Part shown: piece by piece, positions 27,401 through 43,318 of the stretch
Layout of the letters: each line of letters starts with the position of its first letter
Numbering within the stretch: position 1 is the stretch's first letter
NCBI GenBank assembly: GCA_963921795.1
Contig: OY997642.1
Span: 32,563,693 to 32,627,692, forward strand
DNA length: 64,000 nt
From: Nannobrachium achirus
Lineage: Eukaryota; Chordata; Actinopteri; Myctophiformes; Myctophidae
Direction: 5' to 3'
Made by a program: the position numbers and the translations under genes
Notes under the pieces: model-generated
Database searches by the model: none
The model's input: only the letters and a program-made list of their open reading frames with translations
What the model was told of the DNA's origin: nothing

Positions 27401-29604
27401 TTAAGTACAGATGATGTCCGGTATATTACGGTTTTAATATGGGCATCTCCATACGGCTGTAAAAGAGTTAAACTCATGGCACAATTTATTAGAACACAAA
27501 AAAAATCGCTACGGTCTCAGTAGTCAACCACTGAAATTGTTATTTCACAATGCCTCTCATTGGGATTGCATTGGCAGCTGCAGTACATTGTTCATCCTTA
27601 CCCAAAGTGGGGCTGCTATCACAATAGGGGGTGTGAATTTGTAGGAGCCCGTGTTTGTCTATCCATGCCAAACTTTGCACACACTCCTTGGCTGAGAAAC
27701 TACAACTTCCGCCCCTGATTTCTCACATGCCCCTCTTCTAGCGCCACCATGAGGTTGCTTTTTGCAGACAACATAAATGCGACCTGACGGTCGCTTATCT
27801 CCCGATTAGGGAGTCTTACTGGTCATATTGTGGATTAACATTTGCCTGTGTGTGTGTCGTATGTTTAGTGGACGGCCCAACAAGAAGGCAGAGGAGGAGG
27901 AGAAGCTGTTAAAGCTGTTTCAGGGAGTCAATAAGAGCCAGCAGGATGGCTTCATGCAGTGGTGTGAGCAGACTTTGCACACGCTCAACACAGCCAACAA
28001 CCTGGATGGTGAGTCTTATTAAAACAAATATGCATTTCAAAAATACACGGGTGACCCATTTCTGGAAGCAGTCGCACCAACTCACAGCCGTTCTCTGCTT
28101 CCCCTCCCCTCCTTTTCCTTCCTCCAGTTCCGACGTTTGCGTCCTTCCTGAAGGAGGTGGACTCTCCGTACGAGGTGCACGACTACGTCAGGGCCTACCT
28201 GGGAGACACACCCGAGGCCAAGGAGTTTGCCAAGCAGTTCCTGGAGCGCCGTGCCAAACAGAATGCCAACCAACAGAAAGCAGCCCCACAGCACCAACAA
28301 CAAGCCCTCAAGCAGCAGCAGGTGAGGACAGACGCACCAAATCCAGCGACAACGCCCTAAAGGAGTAGTTCGCCCCCAAAATGACTTTTTTTTTTTCTTC
28401 TATTGATTACTCACGCCACGGAGATGTGAGTTCAATAATATTTTTGGGTTTTTGTGACATTCCTAATACCCCCATTGATTCCGGATGGAGACCCAAATGC
28501 ATGGCGTTAGTAATCAATAGAAAAAGTCATTTTGGGGGTGAACTACTCCTTTAAGCTATGTTCCCACCTAGTTGCTTGAATCTACAAGCTCACAACGTGT
28601 CGCGATGTGACACGTGAGCTTGTAGATCGGCTATTTCCACCATCAATGTTCTTTCTCGAGTATAAAGTTGTCAAACATGTCAGTCATTTCTTTGTATACT
28701 TAGGTTATGTGTCATATCTGCCATGTGCAACTTCAAAGCCTACAAGCCAAACAGAAATGTGATTTTCAATGTAATTTGAGGGGGGTTCTTTCAGTTTCAG
28801 TGCAAGTCTCTTTCTCTCTCCATCCCCCAGGACTCTGTATGGGGTGGGACAGTTTCTTCGTCTCTCTACCAGTCAAACCACACCAGCCTCCAGCAGCCAC
28901 GCTTCGAGACGGTCACCTCAGGGAAGAAGAAGAAAAAGCAGAAGATGGTCCGTGCAGACCCCAGTCTACTAGGTGAGTGCACACACCAATAAGGATGGGA
29001 CGATACGAAAATGTCATATCACGATTATTGTGACAAAAGAAATTGTGATTTATGATATTATCGCGATAATCAAAATCAATTATCCTGGGGTGGAACATTT
29101 GATAGAGTGCAAAAAAGACTATCAAGTACATATATTATAAGTACCTTTTACCAATTAGCCAGTAGCTATGCCCCTCCCCTAAAAGCTTTTGTCCAATGCT
29201 AGCTTGGCAACCGACAAAAGGTTTTTGGGAGGGGCATAGCTACTGGCTAATTACAGAGGGTTTAAGTACTACCGGGTATGCAGCTCGGCAAATAAAAGGT
29301 GTATTGATCCCAGTGCATGACGGAGGACGATATCACGATAAATGAAATCTCCACGATATGATTATCGTGAGTGTTTTTCATCACGGTGAACGATAATATC
29401 GATTATCGTCCTATCCCTACATACAAACCACTGTATGTTGTTAGTGGTGGGAAGATATCTGTGACATGTTGTGGAGATCAAACGACAACTTGACATTTTT
29501 AGTCCTGCGTTTTAAAGATTCTTATCTTTCACACAGGTTTTTCTGTGAATGCCGCATCCGAGAGATTGAATATGGGAGAGATTGAGACTCTGGAGGACTT
29601 TTAA
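3170..29604 (+). CDS. gigyf2: GRB10-interacting GYF protein 2 (4EHP-GIGYF2 translational repressor)
   Basis: This is a scaffold that joins the cap-binding protein 4EHP to mRNA repressors and decay factors in the cytoplasm. The span includes a noncoding exon 1 (to 3251). Coding exons: 5805-5842, 6060-6222, 6376-6471, 6559-6667, 8063-8171, 8298-8338, 8449-8481, 8590-8849, 9304-9516, 10647-10797, 12020-12271, 12690-12862, 13107-13263, 13361-13527, 14225-14319, 14799-14927, 15749-15879, 16037-16137, 16982-17119, 19976-20134, 20272-20511, 21351-21479, 23856-24104, 25950-26149, 27869-28008, 28128-28321, 28831-28972, 29537-29604. All junctions are GT-AG and in phase, giving about 1358 aa (human about 1300). 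Order of domains: [14 protein letters not shown]-terminus, YRYGREEML 4EHP motif (residues 51-59), [18 protein letters not shown] (about 328-350), GYF domain (about 585-645), a long E/R/Q coiled coil (about 805-1110), and a conserved C-terminus ending [15 protein letters not shown]1 fits less well: the Q-rich helix and the [17 protein letters not shown] ending are GIGYF2-like. One exon has a probable extra G (see 9320-9324). Confidence 0.95.
3873..4263 (+). mobile_element. dispersed fish repeat 'CAGTGGTGGAAAAAGTACTC' (MITE-like)
   Basis: It starts GCAGTGGTGGAAAAAGTACT and ends ACTTTACACCACAG, with internal 'agtaaaagtacaaaagtatt' text. Terminal CAGTGGTG / CACCACTG-like inverted ends mark it as a short non-autonomous element. 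Related copies, some inverted, lie at about 58.33-58.70, 59.15-59.57, 60.17-60.50 and 62.77-63.23 kb. This copy also contains a half of the GAGCTTGTAGA palindromic repeat (4021-4034). Confidence 0.65.
4555..4705 (+). repeat. three imperfect tandem units of about 50-55 bp
   Basis: The phrase TTAGGTTAGTGGTTGA followed by AGTAATGCTGTACAGTGTAA occurs three times with drift (starting about 4564, 4615 and 4669). It lies in the first intron of gigyf2. No function is apparent. Confidence 0.7.
4706..5790. other. gigyf2 intron 1, no further feature recognised
   Basis: This is moderately AT-rich intronic sequence between the noncoding first exon and the ATG exon. Open frames here lack recognisable protein features. 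The 3' end has a T-rich tract leading to the acceptor TTTTTAG at 5790. Confidence 0.5.
5791..5842 (+). other. gigyf2: gigyf2 first coding exon with start codon
   Basis: The exon follows a clear polypyrimidine tract and TTTTTAG acceptor. It carries 14 nt of 5' UTR and the ATG at 5805 (context AAGAATGG, purine at -3 and G at +4), and ends TGG split by a strong GTAAGTGA donor. It encodes [13 protein letters not shown] with the next exon, the invariant GIGYF N-terminus. That homology is why this ATG was chosen. Confidence 0.93.
6060..6222 (+). other. gigyf2: gigyf2 exon with 4EHP-binding motif
   Basis: It encodes [18 protein letters not shown], then [19 protein letters not shown] and [13 protein letters not shown]. 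The YxYxxxxL-phi motif (YRYGREEML) is the known binding site for the cap-binding protein 4EHP (eIF4E2) in GIGYF1/2. The Gly-rich insert [10 protein letters not shown] looks longer than in mammalian GIGYF2. The donor is a weak GTTGGT; a GTAACG 4 nt later would break the frame, so AAG|gttggt is preferred. Confidence 0.9.
6780..7110. repeat. intronic repeat with 22-G homopolymer and flanking inverted sequence
   Basis: A run of 22 G lies at 6923-6944. It is flanked by related inverted text (TTCAAATCGGTTCGG at about 6880 and CCAAACCGATTTAAAC at about 6993), suggesting a small foldback element carrying the G run. Assembly through such a run is often unreliable. Confidence 0.55.
8590..8849 (+). other. 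gigyf2: gigyf2 exon with an optional 60-nt internal intron
   Basis: The frame stays open from the acceptor TTCCACAG (8589) through [20 protein letters not shown] and [10 protein letters not shown] to two overlapping donors (GTGTGC at 8848, GTGCAC at 8850). Inside, AATG|GTAATG (8605) and CTCTGCAG (8664) would remove exactly 60 nt and keep the frame, leaving a 15-nt microexon. Both forms are coding-competent; transcripts are needed to choose. Confidence 0.75.
9304..9516 (+). other. gigyf2: gigyf2 exon with SLPEWCLED motif and apparent +1 G
   Basis: Downstream of 9325 it encodes [31 protein letters not shown] and the [17 protein letters not shown]...SGAFLSLK block conserved in GIGYF proteins (reported in the mammalian proteins as a DDX6-contacting region; recalled, not checked). 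The first 20 nt read DAPRSAG in the family-expected frame, but a run of five G (9320-9324) puts them one base out of register with the rest. Confidence 0.85.
11021..11215 (+). mobile_element. tRNA-derived SINE
   Basis: The head resembles a tRNA. An A-box-like TGGCCTAGCGTTTAAGGCG lies at 11031, and a B-box-like GGGTTTGATTCCCG at about 11103. They are followed by the fish SINE body (CTCTCTCCCTGTTTCCTGTC) and an AATAAAGG/AAGACTCC tail ending in A-rich sequence. It lies in a gigyf2 intron, in the sense orientation. Confidence 0.8.
11270..11946. repeat. repeat-rich intronic block with poly-A/poly-T foldback
   Basis: Two TATCCCGAAC(T)...TTCGGGATAGGCACT units (11862-11888, 11905-11932) follow A runs and T runs between 11779 and 11861 that can fold back. 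The block is bounded by 'aactcatttagtgcc' (11273) and 'ggcactcaatgagtt' (11926), which are inverted. This suggests one non-autonomous element with TIR GGCACTNAATGAGTT. Confidence 0.6.
11296..11310 (+). promoter_or_regulatory. CTCF-like motif
   Basis: CCACTAGAGGGCGCC agrees at all positions with the CTCF core consensus CCASYAGRKGGCRSC. It sits inside the repeat block in a gigyf2 intron. Occupancy cannot be judged from sequence. Confidence 0.5.
13107..13527 (+). other. gigyf2: gigyf2 exons encoding the GYF domain
   Basis: Two exons (13107-13263 and 13361-13527) join in phase 1 to give [19 protein letters not shown] and [18 protein letters not shown]. The GP[YF]xxxx[MV]xxWxxx[GN]YF signature of GYF domains is complete. 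This domain binds proline-rich PPGphi ligands, as known for GIGYF partners such as the CCR4-NOT/TNRC6/ZNF598 axis. The intron between is only 97 nt. Confidence 0.93.
13620..14200. other. gigyf2 intron with a repeat shared with 17.46-17.65 kb
   Basis: Text 'tcttattttattgttgtttg' with 'atgatgcattttgcatcat' recurs in the intron at 17.49-17.62 kb. TGATGCAxxTGCATCA palindromes are included. This is a dispersed non-coding repeat; nothing else is seen. Confidence 0.5.
15081..15615. mobile_element. foldback element with arms of about 220-240 bp
   Basis: Left arm 15081-15303 (TACCCTTCATACCTGCTTTA ... ACTTGTCAAACGG) is the inverse of 15378-15615 (TTTGACAAGTAAGGGTGCC ... CTAAAGCAGGTATGAAGGGG). Small indels and an extra 'atctagcaacaggggc' repeat are in the right arm. 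The loop is about 74 nt and GA-rich. It lies in a gigyf2 intron just upstream of an exon. Confidence 0.85.
16422..16690 (-). mobile_element. tRNA-derived SINE, antisense copy
   Basis: Read on minus it starts GGCATAGCTCAGGGGTAGAG, an A-box-like tRNA head. The body contains CTTGAGCAAGAC and GCCTTGCATGGTTTCC text, and the end is GCGCCTTGGATAAAAGCGC followed by 'tatataca'. A related copy is at about 47.7-47.9 kb. It lies in a gigyf2 intron. Confidence 0.7.
17879..19240 (+). mobile_element. hAT-type non-autonomous DNA transposon, 1.36 kb, with 8-bp TSD
   Basis: The ends are TAGGCCTGTCC (17879) and GGACAGCCCTA (to 19240), inverse of each other apart from one base. They are flanked by GGTCTGAG (17871-17878) and GGTCTGAC (19241-19248), an 8-bp target duplication with one mismatch. 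Subterminal GACGCGTCG motifs occur at both ends. No transposase frame survives. It contains a tandem array (18104-18440). Confidence 0.85.
18104..18440 (+). repeat. 89-bp tandem repeat, about 3.5 copies, inside the hAT element
   Basis: CTAGTATGGCACTGAACTAA recurs at 18104, 18193 and 18282 (period 89), and a fourth, altered copy starts at 18374. Each full unit ends with GTGAGCTTGTAGATCGGCTG, which is one half of the dispersed palindromic repeat described elsewhere in the window. Confidence 0.85.
19612..19863 (+). mobile_element. HINE-like element, copy 2 (no CArG array)
   Basis: It begins GACCGTTAGGTCGC and runs through 'actatgaaaacttccaccgg', then 'tatccatgccaaaatttgca' and 'tttctcacatgcccctcttc'. 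It closes with GACCTGATGGTCGC, CTCCCGATTAGGGAG and TCTTACTGGT. It has the same ends as the element at 2064-2852 but a different, shorter interior. It lies in a gigyf2 intron 112 bp before an exon. Confidence 0.65.
21611..21879 (+). mobile_element. hAT-type MITE (CAGTGGTTCTCAAAC family), copy A
   Basis: The ends are CAGGGTTTCTCAAGC and CTTTGAGAACCACTG. The flanks TGGTAAAA (21603) and TGGTAATG (21880) form an imperfect 8-bp duplication. The interior shares 'ctgacagtgtacaaatgg' and 'gagtccctggaatccacttt' with copies at 30003 and 61014. Within it a segment around GTTCCATTTGTATACTGTT is duplicated. Confidence 0.75.
22021..22485 (+). mobile_element. hAT-type MITE (TAGGGCTGCAACTAACGATT family)
   Basis: Terminal inverted repeats TAGGGCTGCAACTAACGATT and AATCGTTGCAGCCCTA are intact. 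The flanking duplication is TAGTCTTG (22013-22020) / TAGTCTAG (22486-22493). Many ATAATCGATTA-type internal repeats are typical of this widespread fish hAT family. It is non-coding and lies in a gigyf2 intron. Confidence 0.9.
22500..23300. other. gigyf2 intron, nothing recognised
   Basis: No gene or clear repeat boundary was seen between the hAT MITE and the nested element beginning near 23300. Open frames here are short and lack family features. Confidence 0.4.
23300..23845 (-). mobile_element. HINE-like element (copy 3, minus) nested in an ACGATAT-type MITE
   Basis: A minus-strand copy of the HINE-like family spans about 23402-23782 (ACCACTAAGACTCCCTATCGGGAG ... CGGTGGAGGTTTTGATAG). It is embedded in text matching the MITE at 28990-29419. 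The MITE segment 'cacgatatgattattgtgag' appears on both sides (about 23376 and 23787), so roughly 30 bp of host sequence is duplicated around the insertion. The gigyf2 exon at 23856 starts just downstream. Confidence 0.6.
24062..24104 (+). repeat. gigyf2: 21-nt tandem duplication inside a gigyf2 exon
   Basis: The end of exon 23856-24104 encodes two back-to-back copies of AVTQQNR-type sequence (GTCACCCAGCAGAACAGAGC repeated). It adds seven residues without shifting frame. The exon also codes Q-rich and [20 protein letters not shown] segments typical of GIGYF2. Confidence 0.8.
24541..24665 (-). mobile_element. Rex3-like LINE 3' tail, antisense
   Basis: On minus it reads the same 3' end as the Rex3 copy at 480-1290: 'ctccctgagggagtggagga', 'ataaggaaataaagtctcag', then CGACCCGATTCCGGA and a short GATG run (24541-24551). 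Only the last 120 bp or so is present. It appears inserted within a decayed hAT MITE whose ends flank it (GGAACCACTG at 24531-24540). Confidence 0.75.
24666..25500. other. gigyf2 intron with a partial hAT MITE
   Basis: About 24720-24892 matches the right half of the CAGTGGTTCTCAAAC MITE ('gagttacagacctgtaacgg', ending ATTGAGAAATCAGTG). The rest shows no gene or recognised element. Confidence 0.5.
25515..25907 (+). mobile_element. hAT-type MITE (TAGAGATGCTCCGAT family)
   Basis: The ends TAGAGATG(CTCCGATT) and (AATCGGCA)CATCTCTA are inverted. The flanks TTCACAGG (25507-25514) and TTGACAGG (25908-25915) give an 8-bp duplication with one mismatch. Internally it carries a compact copy of the GATC..AGCTTGTAGATC repeat (25808-25830). 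Confidence 0.88.
26239..26365 (+). mobile_element. HINE-like element, partial copy 4
   Basis: GACTGTCAGGTCGCAGTTAC, then 'tatcaaaacctccacggttg' and TTTCTCACATGCCCCTCTTC, TAGCGCCACCACGAGGTTGC: the 5' part and middle of the family seen at 19612-19863. It lacks the 3' hairpin end. Confidence 0.6.
27645..27823 (+). mobile_element. HINE-like element, 3' part, copy 5
   Basis: It contains 'tatccatgccaaactttgca', TTTCTCACATGCCCCTCTTC, then GCGACCTGACGGTCGC, CTCCCGATTAGGGAG and TCTTACTGGT. The 5' end is missing. It lies 46 bp upstream of a gigyf2 exon. Confidence 0.65.
28358..28554 (+). mobile_element. MITE with long TIRs and TTAA/CTAA ends
   Basis: The left end TAAAGGAGTAGTTCGCCCCC with AAAATGACTTTTTTTTTTTC is inverted at the right end as GTCATTTTGGGGGTGAACTA, CTCCTTTAA. 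TIRs are about 45 bp (ATTGATTACT / AGTAATCAAT inside). Ends at TTAA suggest a TTAA-targeting family. Intronic, 36 bp after a gigyf2 donor. Confidence 0.8.
28990..29419 (+). mobile_element. MITE (TARGGATGGGACGATA family) with internal foldback
   Basis: The ends TAAGGATGGGACGATA and TATCGTCCTATCCCTA are near-inverse. The candidate 8-bp duplication is CACACCAA / CATACAAA (two mismatches). Inside, 29153-29252 is a second inverted repeat (AATTAGCCAGTAGCTATGCC / GGCATAGCTACTGGCTAATT). Confidence 0.75.
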
Positions 29605-30626
29605 GGGACTGCTGCTGCCAACCAACCAACCCCAGTGACTGTCTGTTTTGAACAGCTGCCATTTTTTCCCTGCGCCCAAGCCCCTGCTCCCTGCCCAGGC
29701 CCTTTACACCCGACCCGTTGTTCACTTTTTGTTCTTTCTTTTAAACATGGATTCTTTGTTTTCTTCTTTTAAACATGAATTCTTTGTTTATCTTAAGTTA
29801 ATTCCAAACAAGTGATGGGAGGCGGGGGGTGCTTCCGCATTCGTAAAGGACTCCCATCTAACGAAAACCCTTGAGAGAACGGCGCAGCCCGGTAATGCAC
29901 CCACCCACCCATCCAACCAAGAGACCCCACCTAGGCTTTTGGAAAAGGCCACAGAGGGGGATGTCCATATCTCGGGTCCGCCATCGGCTGCTTAGTCTAG
30001 GCCAGTGGTTCTCAAACTTTGACATTTGAAGGTCTCCCCTTAACTTTGACAGTGTACAAATGGAAGGGTTAGGGTCCATTTGGTTCCATTTGTACACTGT
30101 CAGAGTTACAGACCGAGTCTGTGAAATCTACTTTGAGAACCACTGGTCTAGGCAGCTCATATGACACGTTTGAAATTTGCAATAACAAATCATTCTAAAA
30201 AAAAAAGAACATTCTAAATTCTTTATCCCATGGGATCTTTTTTTTTTTTTTAAGTGTGGATTTATGGGGGTAGGGTGGTGGTGAGGGGGGTGGTCAATGG
30301 GAATGGTATAGATTATATCTATTTTGTTTTGTTTTGTTTTATTTTATTTATTAAAAGTCTTCTCCACACTTTAATTCCCCATTCTTCCCACACCCCCCCA
30401 TCTTCTGCTGGTTGTTCATGGATAATAATGGCAAAGTAGGACCCACGGATTCGTTGCCCACTTATGTCCTGTTTTAAGGACATGTTTGAAAGTTCCAAGT
30501 AGTAGTTATCTATTTCTTGTAAAATACTAGGCTGTTTAAAGAATAAACTTTCAATTCTGCATCTGTATTATAATATATGGAAATGAACGCTGGAGTCATA
30601 CATTTTTTATTGCGGTATGAAATAAA
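29605..30626 (+). other. gigyf2: gigyf2 3' UTR with two polyadenylation signals
   Basis: The sequence after the TAA at 29602 holds AATAAA at 30542-30547 and again at 30621-30626. The 3' UTR includes a hAT MITE (30003-30145), so part of the mRNA tail is transposon-derived. Confidence 0.6.
30003..30145 (+). mobile_element. hAT-type MITE (CAGTGGTTCTCAAAC family), copy B, with perfect TSD
   Basis: The 143-bp element starts CAGTGGTTCTCAAACTTTGA and ends TACTTTGAGAACCACTG. It is flanked by perfect GTCTAGGC repeats (29995-30002 and 30146-30153). The clean 8-bp duplication suggests recent insertion into the gigyf2 3' UTR. Confidence 0.92.
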
Positions 30627-30809
30627 ACAGTCTCTTGTGTGGGCTGTTCACACCTCTCCTGTGTCTGAATGGGTGAATGGAGAAATATGCATCATAAATT
30701 AAATACCTGTTTTAAACAGGGTTCTTATGGAGGGCTGGAAAGGACAGAAAAAGATTATTTGTAATAAGATTTTATTTGTCAAAGATTGTTATTTCACATG
30801 TATTATTTT

Positions 30810-31376
30810 AGAGCAGGGGTCTTTAATGGTTTTTCAGGCCAACGACCCCTTAGCGGAGAAATTGATGAAGCTGGGACCCCTCCACTACATATAATTAATG
30901 TATTCATATAGCTTTTTCAATTGCTTTCATAGATAGCTACATATACTTCACATCACTGTCAGTGTAAATTAACTTATTGATTCAAGACATTTAACCACTT
31001 GACACACACAATACTTGGCTAGCTCTTTTTTCCCCTCCACAAAATCTAATCCGAAAATAGATCTACAAGATCTGTTTTCGGTTAATGCTCCCCTCTAAAG
31101 CTAAAAAGACATGTAACTCCTCCTGTTGAAGACATCATCACGGTGTACTTTGCAAGCCAATCCCCAAAATCAATCCTACAGTTCTAGGCAACACAGAAGT
31201 GGTGGGGGGGGGGACTTTTTCTTATTTCCACATAACTCAAAGGTATGTTAATGACACAGTTCAATGTTGAAAATGGGTGGTTCTCCCCTTTAATCCACCT
31301 ACAATTCATCCCTTACCCAACATGGATCTCTGCCATAGTAGTCTGCTAAAGTTGTTCTATTTATGCGGATGGTAAA
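30810..31376. other. intergenic with decayed repeat
   Basis: GCAGGGGTCTTTAATGG with 'ttcaggccaacgacccctta' opens a sequence resembling a common fish non-autonomous repeat. A short palindromic AGATCTACAAGATCT lies near 31061. No gene is seen between gigyf2 and snorc. Confidence 0.45.
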
Positions 31377-31670
31377 GGACCAGTTTATTGCCGTCACACC
31401 GTATCCGTTCGTCCGTCCGCCCGGGTAACACCTGACACTGGTTCCCCTGACACATCACTGTGACATTACAGGTGACAACACAGATACTCAGAGCAGTGAT
31501 CTCCATATATGGGCATAAAAAGGGATTCTGTTAGGGATCTCCATATATGGGCATAAAAGGGATCTTATCCCAGGTGATGCCCTGTTAAGAAAACCACACT
31601 AACAGAATCCATATATGGCCAAGCCAGATAAAGGGCGTGGTCACTTTTTTACCTTAGGCGTCTTACTGGT
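31377..31670 (+). mobile_element. HINE-like element with CArG motifs, copy 6
   Basis: It starts GGACCAGTTTATTGCCGTCA with 'ttcgtccgtccgcccgg' and ends CCTTAGGCGTCTTACTGGT. It contains three CCATATATGG sites (about 31504, 31542 and 31612) in the same GGGATTCTGTTAGGGATCTC context as the large array at 34.9 kb, but in opposite orientation. Confidence 0.6.
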
Positions 31671-31672
31671 AT

Positions 31673-32050
31673 TTTAGATCGTAATTAGAGAAAAGATGAG
31701 TGTTAAAATGTTTTCATTTACTGCTTTCTATCGTTTTAGCAATTTTAATGATTTTGATTTCAGTGGATGGGGGCATTTTCAGTGGATGGGGGCATGCGTA
31801 CAACTATGTGGCTAAATATATATTTTTGGACGCAATAAGCCCATTCCCAAGATGCACCGCAATCTTTCATGGGCAGATGCATGTGACGTATGGGTCCAGG
31901 TAGTGTTACTGTAAAAAAAACATATATATATATTGTTTTATTTATTGTCTAAAAATACATATTTAGTACACATGCCCCACTCACTGAAATAAAAAACGAT
32001 AGAAAGCGGTAAAATCTTTTCTTTTCTCTAATTACAATCCAAAATATGAA
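31673..32050. repeat. MITE-like inverted repeat
   Basis: GTAATTAGAGAAAAGATGAG ... CTTTCTATCGTTTTAGC (31680-31740) is the inverse of AACGATAGAAAGCGGTAAAA ... CTCTAATTACAATCC (31994-32040). The interior is AT-rich. It lies just upstream of snorc. Confidence 0.6.
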
Positions 32051-32119
32051 CCAATTTTGTTGTCAAAACAAAGTTGTCCTTTAAGGACATGTTAATACAA
32101 GCACGTAAACATGACCCTT

Positions 32120-41351
<9,232 letters not shown>

Positions 41352-42720
41352 TCACTACCAAATGTCTTTGGCTCCAACATGTTTTTTGTTTGTCGACTCA
41401 GTGTTTATAGAGGACACACTTTTGGGGGACAAAGTAGTTGAAGTGGGATAAAGAAAACATTTAGTTGGCTCTTTATAAAGAGCTCTAAAGACCTCCTTCC
41501 CCTTTTTATTTATTCACAGTAGATACAACAGAGACAGGAAACCGAAGGGGAATGTGCAACACATGTCTCTGTCTCCAGCCACAATCAAATCAGAGACATT
41601 GCAATTACATAATTGACACACTATCCGTGTTGACCCACCTACTGTACCAGCGCACCCCCAAGCCTTAACTTTGTTGAAGACCCTCAGAGAGGACTGAAGA
41701 TGCTCTAAACCTGATGTAATAATGTGTCTAAACACAAGGTGGCAGTTGTTGGTTCTTACAAATAAGCATATATACAGTATTCATGTCATTACATAATTTA
41801 TCCAAATCAAGCCAATAGAATAGCCTTTATTACAAAACATTGCTGTGTTAAAGGGATATTCCACTTTCAACAGGGAAACAGCTTATGGGCTTCTCTCCAC
41901 ATACACAACCATTGTAACTTCAAACTCCATTTTAACCATGATAGATTCATTAAAAACACCCATTATTTTTTCTAGTGACTCATACTACCCTCCTAATATG
42001 TGAGCAGGCCGTGTTTTTTCCATAACTTTTTTCATTTATTTTTAATAATTATTTGGGAAATGGAAAAAATGAAATACAAAAAATAATTATTAAAAATAAA
42101 TGAAAAAAGTTATTGAAAAAACACACGTATTAGGAGGGTAATATGAGTCACCAGAAAAAAATAATGGGTGTTTTTAATGAATCTATCATGGTTCAAATGA
42201 AGTTTGAAGTTACAATGGGTGTGTTTGGGGAGAGGCCCTGGGCCTGGAGGGCCTGGTAACATTTACATCAAATATCTAAATATTGAATCAAGCAAATTAA
42301 AAACTGTTCAGGGTGTTCATAAAAGCCTGATTAGACAATAAAATTACCAAAAGTTTTTTGAAAGTGGAATATCCCTTTAACTGGTGATTGCATTTTACTG
42401 TAAATACCTAGAGTAGACTGGCAGACTTGCTGCAACAGTACAGTAGTTCAAGTCAGCCAGTCACCTGAAAGCCGGAAAGCCTCATGCACAATCACAGTAA
42501 ACCTCTTTCATGTGGGTTTCTCATACAATTCTGCACCATTTTTGCAATAACTAGTTAGACTAATTGACGAGAAAGTGTGCGTGCATAAACATGACTTCTA
42601 TGTCTACTGGTCCTGGCTCATATTAGGTCTGTGGTTAGACGTCTGTCGTTCATATCACTTCATAGGGTACATCACATGTCAGGAAGTGGTGGTGGAAATA
42701 GTGTAGGTAGAGAAAGGAGA
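41352..42720. other. snorc-gpr55 intergenic stretch
   Basis: Apart from the MITE at 41848-42380, no gene or strong element was seen here. Confidence 0.5.
41848..42380 (+). mobile_element. 533-bp MITE with long inverted arms (TTAAAGGGATATTCC family)
   Basis: The ends TTAAAGGGATATTCCACTTT and AAAGTGGAATATCCCTTTAA are exact inverses. Internal arms (CATAACTTTTTTCATTTATT / AATAAATGAAAAAAGTTATT; ATGATAGATTCATTAAAAAC / GTTTTTAATGAATCTATCAT) extend the foldback to about 190 bp each side. TTAA at both ends fits a TTAA target duplication. Confidence 0.9.
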
Positions 42721-42763
42721 AGTATGTCTGGCTCACTCAGACAGACAGACAGCCGTTGGTGAG
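42700..42763 (+). other. gpr55: possible 5' UTR exon of gpr55
   Basis: CTCACTCAGACAGACAGACA...GGTGAG|GTAAGGA offers a good donor after 42763. It could splice to the acceptor TTCTCTTCAG at 43309, 9 nt before the ATG. The start of this exon is not defined. Confidence 0.35.
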
Positions 42764-43117
42764 GTAAGGACATTACTCTTACTAACATTACACATCCTTG
42801 ATACTAAAACTACTGTATATGTACTGTATGGACATTTGTAAATCATCAGCACTGAGTGGTAGTGTTTCTGCCCAAATGAAACATTGTATATCAGAGGTTG
42901 AACATTCCACAGTCACTTTTCTTTAGAATCTGTGTTTTTAGACTTGTGACCTCTCACATGAGAAGCAGCTACTGACTCTACACAACTGAGAATTCAAGTT
43001 TGGGCATTGTCAGCTGCTTTTGTAGTGACACATTAAGTGTGTTTTTGTGACTCATTTTTCACTTCTTTCTTTTCTTTTTTTTATTAATCATTTAGTAAGC
43101 ACCCTATATGGTTGACC

Positions 43118-43175
43118 GGAGTCCCTCAGGGCTCTTATTCCTTTTCGCTCTACATTAAATATCTTCGCAGACAAT
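43118..43175 (+). mobile_element. LINE reverse-transcriptase relic
   Basis: GGAGTCCCTCAGGGCTC encodes GVPQGS, the conserved RT motif of L2/CR1-type LINEs, followed by SLYIK-like residues. It is only about 60 bp and precedes gpr55. Confidence 0.5.
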
Positions 43176-43318
43176 AGCTCGCAATAGGGATGCTGCGGTT
43201 TAGGTATCATCTGACCTTTTGAAGTGTAAGTTAATTCATCATTGTTGACATGTTAGTTCTTCAAATCAAACGAGAATCCTTTAAAAACTTTCCACTCCCT
43301 TCTCTTCAGTAAAACATC

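Noticed and set aside
5805-29604. Identification as GIGYF1
   Set aside because: GIGYF1 lacks the long [13 protein letters not shown]-rich helix and the [16 protein letters not shown] ending, both present here.
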